A stretch of DNA of 64,000 nucleotides from Alloprevotella sp. OH1205_COT-284 (GCF_003859795.1 NZ_RQYI01000008.1:1-64000), one strand, 5' to 3'. Positions 50,900 to 60,528 are shown, counted from the stretch's first letter. Numbers and translations: made by a program. Notes: a model not told the origin generated them from the sequence alone.

Positions 50900-52429
50900 T
50901 TATTGTCGACGGAAGCGAATCGAGTCGTCGTATTGCTCTTGAAGACGCAGCAGTTCTTTTTTCAAGTTTCGGGTGAGTCGCTCGGTGCCGGGTTTTCCGT
51001 AGAGGTTGTTCATTTCCTGCGGATCCTCTTTGAGATCATAAAGTTCCCAACTGTCGATGTCGTTGTAGAAGTGGATGAGTTTGTATCTCTCCGTTCTCAC
51101 GCCATAGTGTCGTTTCACGCTGTGTTCGGCGGGATATTCGTAGAAGTGGTAGTACAGACTTTTTCGCCATTTCTTGGGTTTTTCCCCTTTGAGCAGCGGC
51201 AGGAGGGACACTCCCTGAATGTCGGGCGGTATGGGGGTGCCGGCCAGTTCGAGGAAAGTGGGTGCGTAGTCGATGTTTTGCACCATTTGGTTGATGTCGC
51301 CTCGTGTTTTGAAGCCTTTGGGCAGCCGCATGAGCAAGGGGGTGGAGAAAGACTCCTCATACATAAATCGTTTGTCGAACCATCCGTGTTCGCCCATATA
51401 AAATCCTTGGTCGGAGGTATATACCACGAGGGTGTTGTCGAGCAATCCTTGTTCTTTCAGGTGATCAAGCAGTCGTCCCACGTTGTCGTCGAGCGATTTG
51501 AGAACTTTGGCGTAGTCACGCATGTAGCGTTGGAACTTATATTCCGTGAGGGCTCGTCCGCTGAGGTTTTGGCGATAGAAGTCCACGGTGAGCGAGTCGT
51601 GGAAGAAATCGTAGACGGCGCGATCTTTCGAGTCGAGTCGTCCGATCATGTTCATGTATCCCTGATTGATGCGTCGTGTGCGGTTGGGGTCATAAATTTT
51701 GCAGTCGTAGTCGAGTATCAGATCCTTTCCCACTTCCATGGTTGTGGCTCCTGCTGCCTGCCTTCCTTCGTAGTTGTCATAGAAGTTGGCCGGCAGGGGG
51801 AAAGTGGTGTCTTCGTATTCGTGCAGATATTTGAGTTCGGGCAGCCAGTTGCGGTGGCAGGCTTTGTGGTGTACGAAGAGGGCGAAAGGTTTGCTTTTGT
51901 CTCTTTGTTCGTCGAGCCATTTAATGGCTTTGTCGGTAACGATGTTGGTGAGGTATCCTTGCACGCGGTAGCGTCCTTTTTCGTTGATGAAGTCGGGGTT
52001 GTAGTAATCTCCCTGTCCGGGTAGCACGTCCCAGTGGTCGAAGCCGGTGGGTGTGCTGTGCAGGTGCCATTTCCCGATGATAGACGTTTGGTATCCTGCT
52101 TTTTGGAGGAGTTTGGGCATGGTTTGCTGACTGCCGTCAAATATGCCGTGTTCGTTGTTGGTGAACCCGTTTTTGTGAGAGTGTTTTCCCGTGAGCATGC
52201 AGGCGCGCGAAGGTCCGCTCAGCGAGTTGGCCACGAACGAACGCGTGAATTTCACTCCATCTGCCGCGATGCGGTCGAGGTTGGGTGTTTTTACGTTTCG
52301 AGTGTCGTAGGCCGATAGCATTTGTGCCGTGTGGTCATCGGTCATGATGTAGACGATGTTGTAGCGTTGTTGCGCTGCGGCCAATGCGGGCAGCAGGCAG
52401 GCTGCCACGGGGAGTATTTGTTTTCTCAT
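50900..52429 (-). CDS. Secreted sulfatase, serine type
   Basis: A 509-aa protein with signal peptide MRKQILPVAACLLPALAAAQ. The metal motif is NIVYIMTDDH, and the formylglycine site is SGPSRACMLTGK with serine at residue 71, so activation needs a radical-SAM maturase rather than FGE. The sequence SHKNGFTNN after it is found in N-acetylglucosamine-6-O-sulfatases (S1_11) of Bacteroidetes; that substrate is inference. It probably desulfates host mucin or glycosaminoglycans. No maturase gene lies in this window. Confidence 0.88.
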   Translation of the reverse strand: MRKQILPVAACLLPALAAAQQRYNIVYIMTDDHTAQMLSAYDTRNVKTPNLDRIAADGVKFTRSFVANSLSGPSRACMLTGKHSHKNGFTNNEHGIFDGSQQTMPKLLQKAGYQTSIIGKWHLHSTPTGFDHWDVLPGQGDYYNPDFINEKGRYRVQGYLTNIVTDKAIKWLDEQRDKSKPFALFVHHKACHRNWLPELKYLHEYEDTTFPLPANFYDNYEGRQAAGATTMEVGKDLILDYDCKIYDPNRTRRINQGYMNMIGRLDSKDRAVYDFFHDSLTVDFYRQNLSGRALTEYKFQRYMRDYAKVLKSLDDNVGRLLDHLKEQGLLDNTLVVYTSDQGFYMGEHGWFDKRFMYEESFSTPLLMRLPKGFKTRGDINQMVQNIDYAPTFLELAGTPIPPDIQGVSLLPLLKGEKPKKWRKSLYYHFYEYPAEHSVKRHYGVRTERYKLIHFYNDIDSWELYDLKEDPQEMNNLYGKPGTERLTRNLKKELLRLQEQYDDSIRFRRQ

Positions 52430-52453
52430 GATGAAGTGTAGGTGTAAAGAAGA

Positions 52454-52501
52454 GGATTGGCCTTCTTCTCTCCGATCCGTAGAGAGACGAACGGCCAATC
52501 C
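52454..52501 (-). terminator. Hairpin after glmM
   Basis: GGATTGGCC/GGCCAATCC perfect 9-bp stem with inner GAGAGA pairing, followed on the minus strand by TCTTCTTT. Terminator for glmM or attenuator before the sulfatase gene. Confidence 0.6.
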
Positions 52502-52520
52502 GTTGTGTTTGTCCGATGTT

Positions 52521-53915
52521 TTATTGTTGCGTCATGGTGTAGACCATATCTACAATCTGTTGTGCCAGAGCGTCGGCTTCTTCCCGCGTGTGTGCTTCGG
52601 CATATACGCGGATGATGGGTTCGGTGTTGGATTTGCGCAGATGCACCCATTTGTCGGGAAAGTCGATTTTCACGCCGTCGATGTCGGTCACCTGTTGTTC
52701 CTTGTAAATCTCTTTCACCTTTTGAAGAAGCATGAATATGTCGGTTGTGGGATCGAGATCCACGCGGTTTTTCGAGATGAAATATTGGGGCAGGCTGTCG
52801 CGCAGTTCGGAAGCTTTGTGTCCGGTTTTGGCGAGGTGTGTCAGAATGAGGGCAATGCCCACGAGGGCGTCGCGGCCGGAGTGGGCGGCCGGATAGATGA
52901 CCCCTCCGTTGCCTTCTCCGCCGATTACGGCTCCGGTTTCTTTCATCTTCGTGACCACGTTCACTTCGCCCACGGCGGCCGGAGTGTAGTTGCAACCGTA
53001 TTTTTCGGTCACATCTCTCAGTCCTCTTGTCGAAGAGAGGTTGCTCACGGTGTTGCCGGGGGTGTTTTGCAACACGTAGTCGGCCACGGCCACGAGTGTG
53101 TTTTCTTCGCCAAACATGGTGCCGTCTTCACAGACCAAGGCGAGGCGGTCGGCATCGGGATCGACCACAAAACCGATGTCGTGGCGTCCTTTGCGCATGA
53201 GGTTGCGTATTTCGGTGAGGTGTTCTTTGAGCGGTTCGGGGTTGTGGGCAAAGTCGCCGGTGGGTTCGCTGTTGAGCATTGTCACTTGCGTTACTCCGAG
53301 CTGTCCGAGCAGTTTGGGAATGATGATGCCTCCCACGGAGTTTACCGCATCGACGGCCACGGAGAAGTGTGCGCGACGAATGGCTTCGATGTCCACGAGT
53401 TCGAGCTGTTTGACCATTTCGATGTGGCGTTGGTCATAGCTGTAATTTTGAATGTAGCAGCCCAAATTGTCTACGTCGGCAAATTCATATCCGTCGGAAT
53501 TGGCGCGGCGCACCACTTCGCTGGCTTCCGCGGGGGGAAGAAACTCTCCTTGTTCGTTGAGAAATTTCAGTGCGTTCCACTGCCGCGGGTTGTGGCTTGC
53601 GGTGATGATGATGCCTCCGCAGGCATTTTCCCATTTCACGGCCAGTTCGGTCGTCGGGGTCGATGCCAAACCGATGTTGATCACGTCGAAACCCATGCTC
53701 ATGAGAGTTCCGCAGACCACTTGGCAGACCATTTCGCCCGAAATGCGGGCATCTCTACCCACCACGATTTTGCGGCGATATTTGCGGCTCACCACATTTT
53801 CGCGCAAGCTTGCATAAGCTGCCACAGACTTGGCGATGTCCACAGGGTTGAGGGTGTCGCCGATGCGGCCGCCAATGGTGCCGCGAAAACCGGAAATAGA
53901 TTTGATAAGGGTCAT
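52521..53915 (-). CDS. glmM: Phosphoglucosamine mutase
   Basis: A 464-aa alpha-D-phosphohexomutase: substrate loop GFRGTIGG, phosphoserine loop IITASHNP (Ser107), metal loop DPDADR, GGEGNGGV and C-terminal RKSNTEPIIRVY. It interconverts GlcN-6-P and GlcN-1-P for UDP-GlcNAc synthesis. The GlmM assignment rather than phosphomannomutase follows the usual Bacteroidetes annotation of this length and motif set and is not certain. Confidence 0.82.
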   Translation of the reverse strand: MTLIKSISGFRGTIGGRIGDTLNPVDIAKSVAAYASLRENVVSRKYRRKIVVGRDARISGEMVCQVVCGTLMSMGFDVINIGLASTPTTELAVKWENACGGIIITASHNPRQWNALKFLNEQGEFLPPAEASEVVRRANSDGYEFADVDNLGCYIQNYSYDQRHIEMVKQLELVDIEAIRRAHFSVAVDAVNSVGGIIIPKLLGQLGVTQVTMLNSEPTGDFAHNPEPLKEHLTEIRNLMRKGRHDIGFVVDPDADRLALVCEDGTMFGEENTLVAVADYVLQNTPGNTVSNLSSTRGLRDVTEKYGCNYTPAAVGEVNVVTKMKETGAVIGGEGNGGVIYPAAHSGRDALVGIALILTHLAKTGHKASELRDSLPQYFISKNRVDLDPTTDIFMLLQKVKEIYKEQQVTDIDGVKIDFPDKWVHLRKSNTEPIIRVYAEAHTREEADALAQQIVDMVYTMTQQ

Positions 53916-53997
53916 ATTCGGTAAATCGTTAGAAGTTTTTCGGAAAGCTTAAAATGTGGAAAGCAGATAGGCTTGACAGACGACCGATTTCCAGCAA

Positions 53998-54005
53998 CAA
54001 AAGTA
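53998..54005 (-). promoter_or_regulatory. Candidate -7 element of glmM
   Basis: TACTTTTG on the minus strand, 82 bases before the start. The upstream TTTG element is not clear. Confidence 0.4.
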
Positions 54006-54172
54006 CGAAATTTTCGGTATATCTTCCATTTTTCTTGTTGCTTTTTTGAAAAAGAAGTTGAAATCAAGATCGGGCAGAAGCGGTAGGCGACCGAACCGAC
54101 GGAGGAAGGGCATCGCCGTTTGGCAGATTGTGCTTCCTCGCGGCTCCTGCGTTTGGCTTGCCCGACGGTGTT

Positions 54173-54563
54173 GATTTCCCCCTGTTTTTTTGTTTTTTCC
54201 GTTTTGCTTCCGCTAAATCTTCTATCTTGCTGATATACTGTGTTTTGTTTGCGAAGGCAAAGTGAAGGTAAACTGGTTGTGGAATTTTTAATTATCTGAA
54301 AATCAGATTGCTGATAGCGGAGGCAAAAACTCTTTTTCCTTTCACTTGCTTCCGCCAAGCGGCGCGTGAAATCTCCTTCTTATGGCGAAGTGAAGGCAAA
54401 AAAACGAGTTAAAAGGGTGTATTTCAGTGTTTTGGAAATCCTTTTTTCATTTTGCCTTCACTTGCCTTCGCTAAAAACGGACTGATATTCAGGTGTTTGT
54501 CTCGTTTGGTGAAGGCAGTGAAAGCAAAATGCAATGATAAGGGAAACGCGCGCGTGCGCGCGT
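54173..54563 (-). repeat. Composite intergenic repeat, copy C
   Basis: Inverted relative to copies A and B. Read on the minus strand: CGCGCGTGCGCGCG, ATTTTGCTTTCACTGCC, GCGAAGGCAAGTGAAGG, TTTTTGCCTTCAC, GCGGAAGCAAGTGAAAGG, TTTTTGCCTCCGC, TTACCTTCACTTTGCC, TTTAGCGGAAGCAAAACGG, and an A-rich tail with ACAGGGGG. Confidence 0.8.
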
Positions 54564-54614
54564 AAAAGAGATCAGAGGGAGTTTCTGCGGCGGAAAGATT
54601 TCACTACCTCCCAT

Positions 54615-54660
54615 GTAGAACGAACGGGCTCTGAGGTAGAATTTTCCGCCTCAGAGGTAG
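54615..54660 (-). repeat. CTAC module of three boxes, 21-bp spacing (copy C)
   Basis: GTAG on the plus strand at 54615, 54636 and 54657, exactly 21 bp apart. On the minus strand the units begin CTACCTCTGAGGCGG, CTACCTCAGAGCC and CTACATGGGAGG. Confidence 0.65.
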
Positions 54661-54697
54661 TTGCGGCCGGTTGTGCGTCAAAGAGCGGTGCTGCCCC

Positions 54698-56221
54698 TTA
54701 CGACTGCGGCGGCAGGCTTTTGAGGGCTTCGACCATGCAGGCCTGCACGTCGAAGCCCCGCTCGGCGGCATAGGCTTCAATGATGACGGCGAGCATGTCG
54801 GGGGTGAGGGGCAGCCGCTCGAAATTGCGGCTGCCGGTGGCGAGATCCACCGTTCGGCGGCGGAGGCGGTTGAGATCCACCAAATCGACCGTGATGCGGC
54901 CGTCGGCATCGCGTCCGAGGAGTATGTTGCCGCGCGAGTAGTCGGTGTGGATCCAACCGTTTTCGTGGAGTCGGGCGGTGATGCGACCGATGGCGCGGAG
55001 ATAGTCGTCGCGGTCGGGCAGGTTGCCTTCGTAGAGCTGCATGTAGGAAATGGGGCAGGCGGAGCGCAGGGAGGCGTAGTAGCTGAGCGAAAAGAGGAGG
55101 CCGCGGCGCAGCGTAACGAAACCGATCGGGGCAGGGCTATCGATGCCGATGGCGCGAAGCATTTCGGCGTAGCGATAGGAGCGTTCGGCTTTCGAGGAAC
55201 GGAGGAGTCCGTAGGCGATGCGGTTGATGAGATTGGGCAGTTTGAACTCTTTGACGACGATGTCGAGTCCGTGGGTGTGAAAAGCTCTGATTTCGTTTCG
55301 GTTTTTGAAAATGACCGTGCCGTCTTTGGCGGCGAAACGTGTGGGGAGGGTTTTCACGAAGTCGGAAAGTTCCGCGTGGTCGGGGTGTACGACGACGCGG
55401 CGTGGCGACAAGATGCGCGAGAGGCGGTTGATGAGTTTCGACCACGACCGCTGCATGCGCAACTTTCCGCCCAATTCGCGCTCGAAAAATTCGGGGTGGC
55501 GGCGGTTGAGCGTAGCGATGACGTGGCGTTTGAGCCGGCGGTCGGCGATGCGTTTGGAACGCTGCCGAACGCGGTAGTGGAGCAGGATGTCGGGCAAACG
55601 AACGACTTCGCCGCCGTCTTTGAGCATCGAAATCCAAAATTCCCAATCCTCGCGGGCGATGATCGTTTCGCAGTAGCCGCCGATGCGCTCCCATTCTTCG
55701 CGGCGATACATGGCGCAGGTGTCCATGATGTTGCGGCGGGCAAGGCGACGGAGCGAGAAAGGGGGGAGTTTCCACTCGCCGGTGCGTTCGCCGAAGAAAT
55801 CGGCTCTCGGTGCAACGACTTTCACCTCGGGGCTGGCGTCTAATATGGCGACGGCCTGCTCCACGAATTGAGGTTCGATGAGGTTGTCGGCATCCACGGG
55901 CAGTATGTATCGTCCGGCGGCGTGAGCGATGGCATGGTTTCGCGCCCGGCAAACGCCTTGGTTTTCTTGGTGCAACACCTTGACGCGAGGGTCGCGCTCT
56001 GCAAAGTCGAGGGCGATGTGGCGCGAGCGATCGGTCGATCCGTCGTCGATGACGATCACTTCGAGTGGGGCGTAGGTCGTGGCGAGGACGGAGTTCAAGG
56101 TTTCGGCCAAAAAGGCTTCGGCGTTGTAGACGGGAATGACGACCGAAACCGGCGTGTTCGTCGAGTTGTTCGTCGTGGGGGGCGTGGTGTTCGTCGTGGC
56201 GGAGTCGGGATCGGAAATCAT
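54698..56221 (-). CDS. Fusion of GT2 glycosyltransferase and WaaP/InaA-type kinase
   Basis: 507 aa from the Met at 56221, whose ATG overlaps the upstream stop (ATGA). The N-terminal GT-A domain (about 24-240) has VSVVIPVYNAEAF, VIVIDDGSTDRS, PVDADNL and EDWEFWI. The C-terminal kinase domain (about 300-490) has an IVVKEF lysine (K324), catalytic-loop HTDYSRGN (H425, D427, N432) and VDLVDLNR (D449), like lipopolysaccharide-core kinases. The architecture suggests a sugar is added and a glycan phosphorylated by one polypeptide. It is the last gene of the envelope operon. Confidence 0.82.
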   Translation of the reverse strand: MISDPDSATTNTTPPTTNNSTNTPVSVVIPVYNAEAFLAETLNSVLATTYAPLEVIVIDDGSTDRSRHIALDFAERDPRVKVLHQENQGVCRARNHAIAHAAGRYILPVDADNLIEPQFVEQAVAILDASPEVKVVAPRADFFGERTGEWKLPPFSLRRLARRNIMDTCAMYRREEWERIGGYCETIIAREDWEFWISMLKDGGEVVRLPDILLHYRVRQRSKRIADRRLKRHVIATLNRRHPEFFERELGGKLRMQRSWSKLINRLSRILSPRRVVVHPDHAELSDFVKTLPTRFAAKDGTVIFKNRNEIRAFHTHGLDIVVKEFKLPNLINRIAYGLLRSSKAERSYRYAEMLRAIGIDSPAPIGFVTLRRGLLFSLSYYASLRSACPISYMQLYEGNLPDRDDYLRAIGRITARLHENGWIHTDYSRGNILLGRDADGRITVDLVDLNRLRRRTVDLATGSRNFERLPLTPDMLAVIIEAYAAERGFDVQACMVEALKSLPPQS

Positions 56222-56934
56222 ATTTTGTCGAAGCCTTTTGTCCATTTCCGCCAATAGTATTTCAGCGGATGGGTGTATTTGAGTTGTTTCCACGGACGGC
56301 TGCCGTGCGGTCGGTGGTACACGGTGAGATTGGCAAAGAGGTAGTTGTGCAGTCCTGCGGCGAGGCTCTCGTGCGAAATGGTGACGTCAAACCAGTTTTT
56401 GTCGTCGTCGAGCTGCTCGAAGTCGAAGGCCTTCAAAAGGGTGGGGGTGAGGAGGGAGCAGCAGAAAGAGCAGTGTTTGCGGGTGTCGACGATGTGACCG
56501 CCCCACCGTTTGGCGTAGAGGTAGGGATAGTTGATGCGCTCGTCGGCATCGACGGTGACGGCGGCGGCAATACCGCAGTCGGGGCGCGAGAGGGCACCGT
56601 CGAAGAGAGATTGGAGCGTGTCGGGCTTGACGGTGACGTCGCTTTCCACGATGAGCAAGCCGGCGTCGGCGGCCAATGCCTCTTTTTGGCATCGGCGAAG
56701 CACGAGCAGGTAGTTGGGCGAGGGGTGGTCGGTGAGGTCGGCAAGATCGATAACTTTCACGCCCAACGCTTCGGCTTCACGATGGAGTCGTTCGGTGTTT
56801 TCCGGTGTGGAGAAGTCATTGTAGGCGGTGTAGACGAAAGGGACGTCGAGGCGTGAGGCGACAACGGCTTTCATCGTTTCGACAGTGCTGTCGATGCTGT
56901 CTTTTACGGGGGTGATGATGTGCAGGCTTTTCAT
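56218..56934 (-). CDS. GT2-like glycosyltransferase
   Basis: A 238-aa protein from the Met at 56934. It opens LHIITPVKDSIDSTVETMKAV, has VESDVTVKPDTLQSLFDGAL as a DxD-like site (SDV), and TVDADERINYPYLYAKRW. The C terminus is basic (YYWRKWTKGFDKI), which may favour membrane association. It resembles a GT-A fold but lacks some GT2 landmarks, so the family call is moderate. It is coupled to the fusion gene by a 4-base overlap. Confidence 0.7.
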   Translation of the reverse strand: MKSLHIITPVKDSIDSTVETMKAVVASRLDVPFVYTAYNDFSTPENTERLHREAEALGVKVIDLADLTDHPSPNYLLVLRRCQKEALAADAGLLIVESDVTVKPDTLQSLFDGALSRPDCGIAAAVTVDADERINYPYLYAKRWGGHIVDTRKHCSFCCSLLTPTLLKAFDFEQLDDDKNWFDVTISHESLAAGLHNYLFANLTVYHRPHGSRPWKQLKYTHPLKYYWRKWTKGFDKI

Positions 56935-56956
56935 GGGCGGAACGAAAGATAGGGGG

Positions 56957-58312
56957 TTATCGAATGCCTTTTTGCGATTTGTATTCACGCAGGCGTTCCA
57001 TGAATTTGGCATCTTTCTTGTTGCCGGGACGAGGGGTGAAGTTGAGCTTTTCGGGCATTCGGACGGCTCGGTCGATGAGGTGCGGAATGTCGTGCTCGCC
57101 CTTGACGATGTCGATGCCGTCGTAGAGGGCGTGAGTGTTGGCGTCGTAGGTGTTCATGCGCAGGGTGTCGCCGCTGATGTCGATGCGCTGGTAGTATTGC
57201 GAGCCGCAGCCGTAGCGGTCGAAACGCGGATTGAACTCAAAGCGGTAGTGCTTCGGCGAGCAGTGGCTGACGGTGTAGATCGGGGGCACGGGGCGACGGC
57301 CGTCGTGTGCGGTCTTTCGAGCATAGGCGTGTTCGTGTCCTTGCAATACGAGGTCGACGTTGTCGCGAATGAGATCGCCGAAAACGAGCCGTTGCATGAG
57401 GTTGTTGGACGACGACTTGACGGAGTGGATGGGGTGGTGGAGCACGACGATGTTCCAACGTGCCGTGCTGCGTGCCAACTCTTGTTTGAGCCACTGCTGC
57501 TGGGTGATGAGAAAGGGAAGTTCGCGGTTGGAGTCGAGGAGGTAGAACTGCGCGTCGCGATAGGTGAGGGTGTAGACTTGGTTTTCGCCCACCATAGCGT
57601 CGAGAAAGTAGGAGAAAACCAACGAGAAGCGGCGTTCGAGCTTGCGGATGGGATATTTCAGATATTCGTGATTACCCGTCACGGCAAGGATCGGCAGGCT
57701 TTGTGCGACAGAGTCGATACCTCGAAAGGCTTCGCTCCAATAGGCGTCGGTGGGGCGTTCGATGAGATCCCCGCCGAGCACGACAAACTCCGCGGCGGCG
57801 TGTCGGCCGACGGCCTCTGAGAACAATCGGTGGGTCTGACCGCCGATGCTGTCTTGTACGTCGCCGAAGAAAAGGAAGGAGAAATTCTTGTTGCTCTGTC
57901 GCGTGGTGGAGAAATCGTACCATTGCGAGGCACGGCCGTCGGTGACGACGCGATAGCGGTAGTCCGTTCCGTCGATCAGGTTGTCCAAACGGGCAACGTA
58001 GTAGGCGGCTTTTCCGCTGCGCGAAGCAAAGATTTCCCCCTTGGCGGCGATGCGGAGTGTGTCGAAGCCTTGTTTTTCGGTGAGTTCCACATGAGCGGGG
58101 AGGAGCACCGAGTCGCACTGCCAACTGATGTTGCGGGAGAGCTCGCCGGAGTTGCCGAAGGTCAGCAGCACGCGGCCGGGAGTGGGCAGAGGGGCGTAGG
58201 GATCTTCGGGCGGATTTCCAAACCATGCGCCCCAACGAACATAGGTGAGGACGGAAAGGCCGATGAGCACGACGGCCACCGACGAAAGGGTGATTTTCTT
58301 GCGTGTTGTCAT
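56957..58312 (-). CDS. Exported metallophosphoesterase (purple-acid-phosphatase-like)
   Basis: A 451-aa protein from the Met at 58312. The N-terminal membrane or signal segment is SSVAVVLIGLSVLTYV, followed by a fibronectin-like region (about 45-145) as in purple acid phosphatases. The metal-binding set is FFGDVQD, VLGGDLIE, VTGNHEY, LHHPIH and LQGHEHAY. It should hydrolyse phosphate esters in the periplasm or outside. Its ATG overlaps the stop of the LTA-synthase-like gene, so the two are coupled. Confidence 0.85.
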   Translation of the reverse strand: MTTRKKITLSSVAVVLIGLSVLTYVRWGAWFGNPPEDPYAPLPTPGRVLLTFGNSGELSRNISWQCDSVLLPAHVELTEKQGFDTLRIAAKGEIFASRSGKAAYYVARLDNLIDGTDYRYRVVTDGRASQWYDFSTTRQSNKNFSFLFFGDVQDSIGGQTHRLFSEAVGRHAAAEFVVLGGDLIERPTDAYWSEAFRGIDSVAQSLPILAVTGNHEYLKYPIRKLERRFSLVFSYFLDAMVGENQVYTLTYRDAQFYLLDSNRELPFLITQQQWLKQELARSTARWNIVVLHHPIHSVKSSSNNLMQRLVFGDLIRDNVDLVLQGHEHAYARKTAHDGRRPVPPIYTVSHCSPKHYRFEFNPRFDRYGCGSQYYQRIDISGDTLRMNTYDANTHALYDGIDIVKGEHDIPHLIDRAVRMPEKLNFTPRPGNKKDAKFMERLREYKSQKGIR

Positions 58313-60285
58313 GATGTTTGTGCTGTGAGGTGGTCGCCGTTCATGCGTTCCATGTAAGACTGTATGATTGCTTTGAGCCGCTGTTCCATATCGGCTTGAC
58401 GAGGCATTTTGCCTTTGAGGTTTTTGCGTCCGAGCGGATCGGTCACGAAATTGTGTACGGCGGTGGTGTGCCTGCCGTCGAAAAAGAGAATGTGACTTCC
58501 TTGGATGAAGAAATAGAGGCCGTTGGCGTAGCCCACGCTCCAAGTGTCTTCGTCGCGAGTGCGTGAGAGATCGCTGCCGAAGGCCACGTAGGGTTTGTCG
58601 TAGCCCAAGAAGCCGAGCAGGGTGGGCATGATGTCGATTTGTTTGGCGATGCCGTTGCGAACGCCCGGACGAATGAGCTCGCCCGAAGGGTCGTAGAACA
58701 GAATGGGCACGCTATACAAGCCCGGCACGGAGCGATATTCGTCGTGCGAGGGGTGGTTGGTGTGGTCGGCGGTGATGACGAAGAGCGTGTTGCGATACCA
58801 CGAGCAGCGGCTCGCCGTTTCAAAGAATTTGCGCAACGACATGTCTGTGTATCTCACGCACTTGTGGAGCGGATGTCCGCCCTCTTCGGGGAAGGAGGCT
58901 TGATAGCGTTCGGGCACGACAAAGGGATGGTGGGAGGAGGCGGTGAACAGCGACGTCATGAACGGCTCTTTGAACTCCGACATCTTCAAGGCGTAGAATT
59001 GCAAAAACTCTTCGTCCCAAATCGACCAAGTGCCGTCGAAATCCTTATCGCCTCCGAAACGCCGATCGGCATTGTATTCGGTGCGGCCGTAGTATGCTTT
59101 GAAACCGGTTGTTCGTGCAAACGATTGGAATCCCATGGAGCCGTTGTCGGCACCGTGGAAGAAGGCCGTGTGGTAGCCTTTGGTGTTCAGCTCTCCGGCC
59201 AAACCGCTGATTTTGTTGAGGGCAGCCGAGGTGACAAAGAACGGCTCGACAAACATCGGGATCGACGAGAGCACGGAGGGCATGCCATCGATGCTTTTGC
59301 GGCCGGTGGCGAAGGTGTGGCGGAAGGTGAGGCAATGGCGCGAGAGGGAGTCGAGAAACGGGGTGTAGCCTTTGTAGCTGCCGCCGTCGAGATGACCGTT
59401 GAACGCGCCGAGATATTCCTTGCCCATGCTTTCAACGATCAGCACGACCACGTTCTTGCGGTGCATCTCGCCGCCTACGGTCGGCCGGTGGAGCGGCGAA
59501 TAGAGTTTGTCGAGCGTGGCGCGGTCGAAGTAGTGTGGTGTGACAAAGGGTTTCTTGTCAATGGTGCGGATAATGGCAAACGGCGTGTTGAGAATCAAGT
59601 TGGCTTCCATCGGCCGATTGACGTATTGATTGGCGTTGCTCAGTGTGATAGGGCGCACACTGGTGGCATATCCGCCGCGCATGCCGCAAACGCTCACGAA
59701 AGCATAGGCGGCGAGCACGACGGTGTGCGTCAGGTAGTATCGCCATTTGGGAGCGAGGTCTTCCATGCGGTTGCGCGGTTGCACATAGACGCGCCAAAGC
59801 AGCCAGATGAGGCCGATGCCCAACACGAGCAGATACCAATGTGCCACGAACTCGGTGAGCATGATCTTTCCCAAGTTGCTGCCCTCGTGGCTGAACTCCC
59901 GAAAAGCCGTGACGGTGGTGCGGCGGCCGGTGTATTTCACATAGACCGCATCCGAAAGATTGAGCACGACGCAAAGGCCGTTCATCGCGACAAACAGCCA
60001 CTTCGTGAACCGTTGCCAGCCCGCCCGCTCTTTGTGGTGGAACGGAAAAAGCATGAAAAGGGCGTAGAGCGCGTTGGTGTAGAAAATGGCCGATGCGTTG
60101 AACAGAAAAGTGCCTTCTGCCACGTCTTTCAAGCGCAGCGCGTCGAGATGAGGCGCATAGACCGACCAGTTTTCGAGCAGAAAGGCCGCCCGGCAGATTT
60201 CGTAGACGATGTAGACGGTGATGAAGTTGATCAACACCGCCACAGGCGATGCCCACAAGCCGGAGCGCAAATAGAGATGTTTCAT
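58309..60285 (-). CDS. LTA-synthase-family membrane phosphotransferase
   Basis: 658 aa from the Met at 60285. There are about five N-terminal membrane helices (to residue 200), then an extracytoplasmic sulfatase-fold domain with metal Glu in VVLIVESMG (E285), a likely nucleophile Ser331 in TGRKSIDGMPS, and ADHTNH (D507, H508). Such enzymes transfer glycerophosphate or phosphoethanolamine from lipids to envelope glycans. First gene of a four-gene operon. The upstream in-frame extension would cover its own promoter. Confidence 0.88.
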   Translation of the reverse strand: MKHLYLRSGLWASPVAVLINFITVYIVYEICRAAFLLENWSVYAPHLDALRLKDVAEGTFLFNASAIFYTNALYALFMLFPFHHKERAGWQRFTKWLFVAMNGLCVVLNLSDAVYVKYTGRRTTVTAFREFSHEGSNLGKIMLTEFVAHWYLLVLGIGLIWLLWRVYVQPRNRMEDLAPKWRYYLTHTVVLAAYAFVSVCGMRGGYATSVRPITLSNANQYVNRPMEANLILNTPFAIIRTIDKKPFVTPHYFDRATLDKLYSPLHRPTVGGEMHRKNVVVLIVESMGKEYLGAFNGHLDGGSYKGYTPFLDSLSRHCLTFRHTFATGRKSIDGMPSVLSSIPMFVEPFFVTSAALNKISGLAGELNTKGYHTAFFHGADNGSMGFQSFARTTGFKAYYGRTEYNADRRFGGDKDFDGTWSIWDEEFLQFYALKMSEFKEPFMTSLFTASSHHPFVVPERYQASFPEEGGHPLHKCVRYTDMSLRKFFETASRCSWYRNTLFVITADHTNHPSHDEYRSVPGLYSVPILFYDPSGELIRPGVRNGIAKQIDIMPTLLGFLGYDKPYVAFGSDLSRTRDEDTWSVGYANGLYFFIQGSHILFFDGRHTTAVHNFVTDPLGRKNLKGKMPRQADMEQRLKAIIQSYMERMNGDHLTAQTS

Positions 60286-60396
60286 GATCGTGAGGAGCTT
60301 TCGATGCCGTTGTTGTCGCTTTGTGCCTGTATGCAACTGCCGGTTCGGCATTCGCAGGGCATGGGGCGCAGCATGAAGTTGTGTTTTTTCAACTTG

Positions 60397-60404
60397 CAAA
60401 GATA
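60397..60404 (-). promoter_or_regulatory. Promoter -7 element of the envelope operon
   Basis: TATCTTTG on the minus strand, 111 bases before the start codon; no clear TTTG at the right distance. Confidence 0.5.
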
Positions 60405-60520
60405 AGCAATCCTCACCATAACGTCGGCTTTTCGGGCAATATTAAATGCCTCTTGGCCACACATCGCCTTTGTTCTTGCTTTTTCTTTTATGTTCAATGC
60501 CGTGTAGTTTCTTTTTTTCT

Positions 60521-60528
60521 TACCTTTG
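60521..60528 (+). promoter_or_regulatory. Promoter -7 element of the CotH gene
   Basis: TACCTTTG, 47 bases before the ATG at 60576; the upstream element is unclear. Confidence 0.5.

Larger units (their letters stand above)
53916..54697. other. Gene-free interval with repeat copy C
   Basis: Holds the glmM -7 element, repeat copy C and its CTAC module. No gene supported. Confidence 0.65.
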
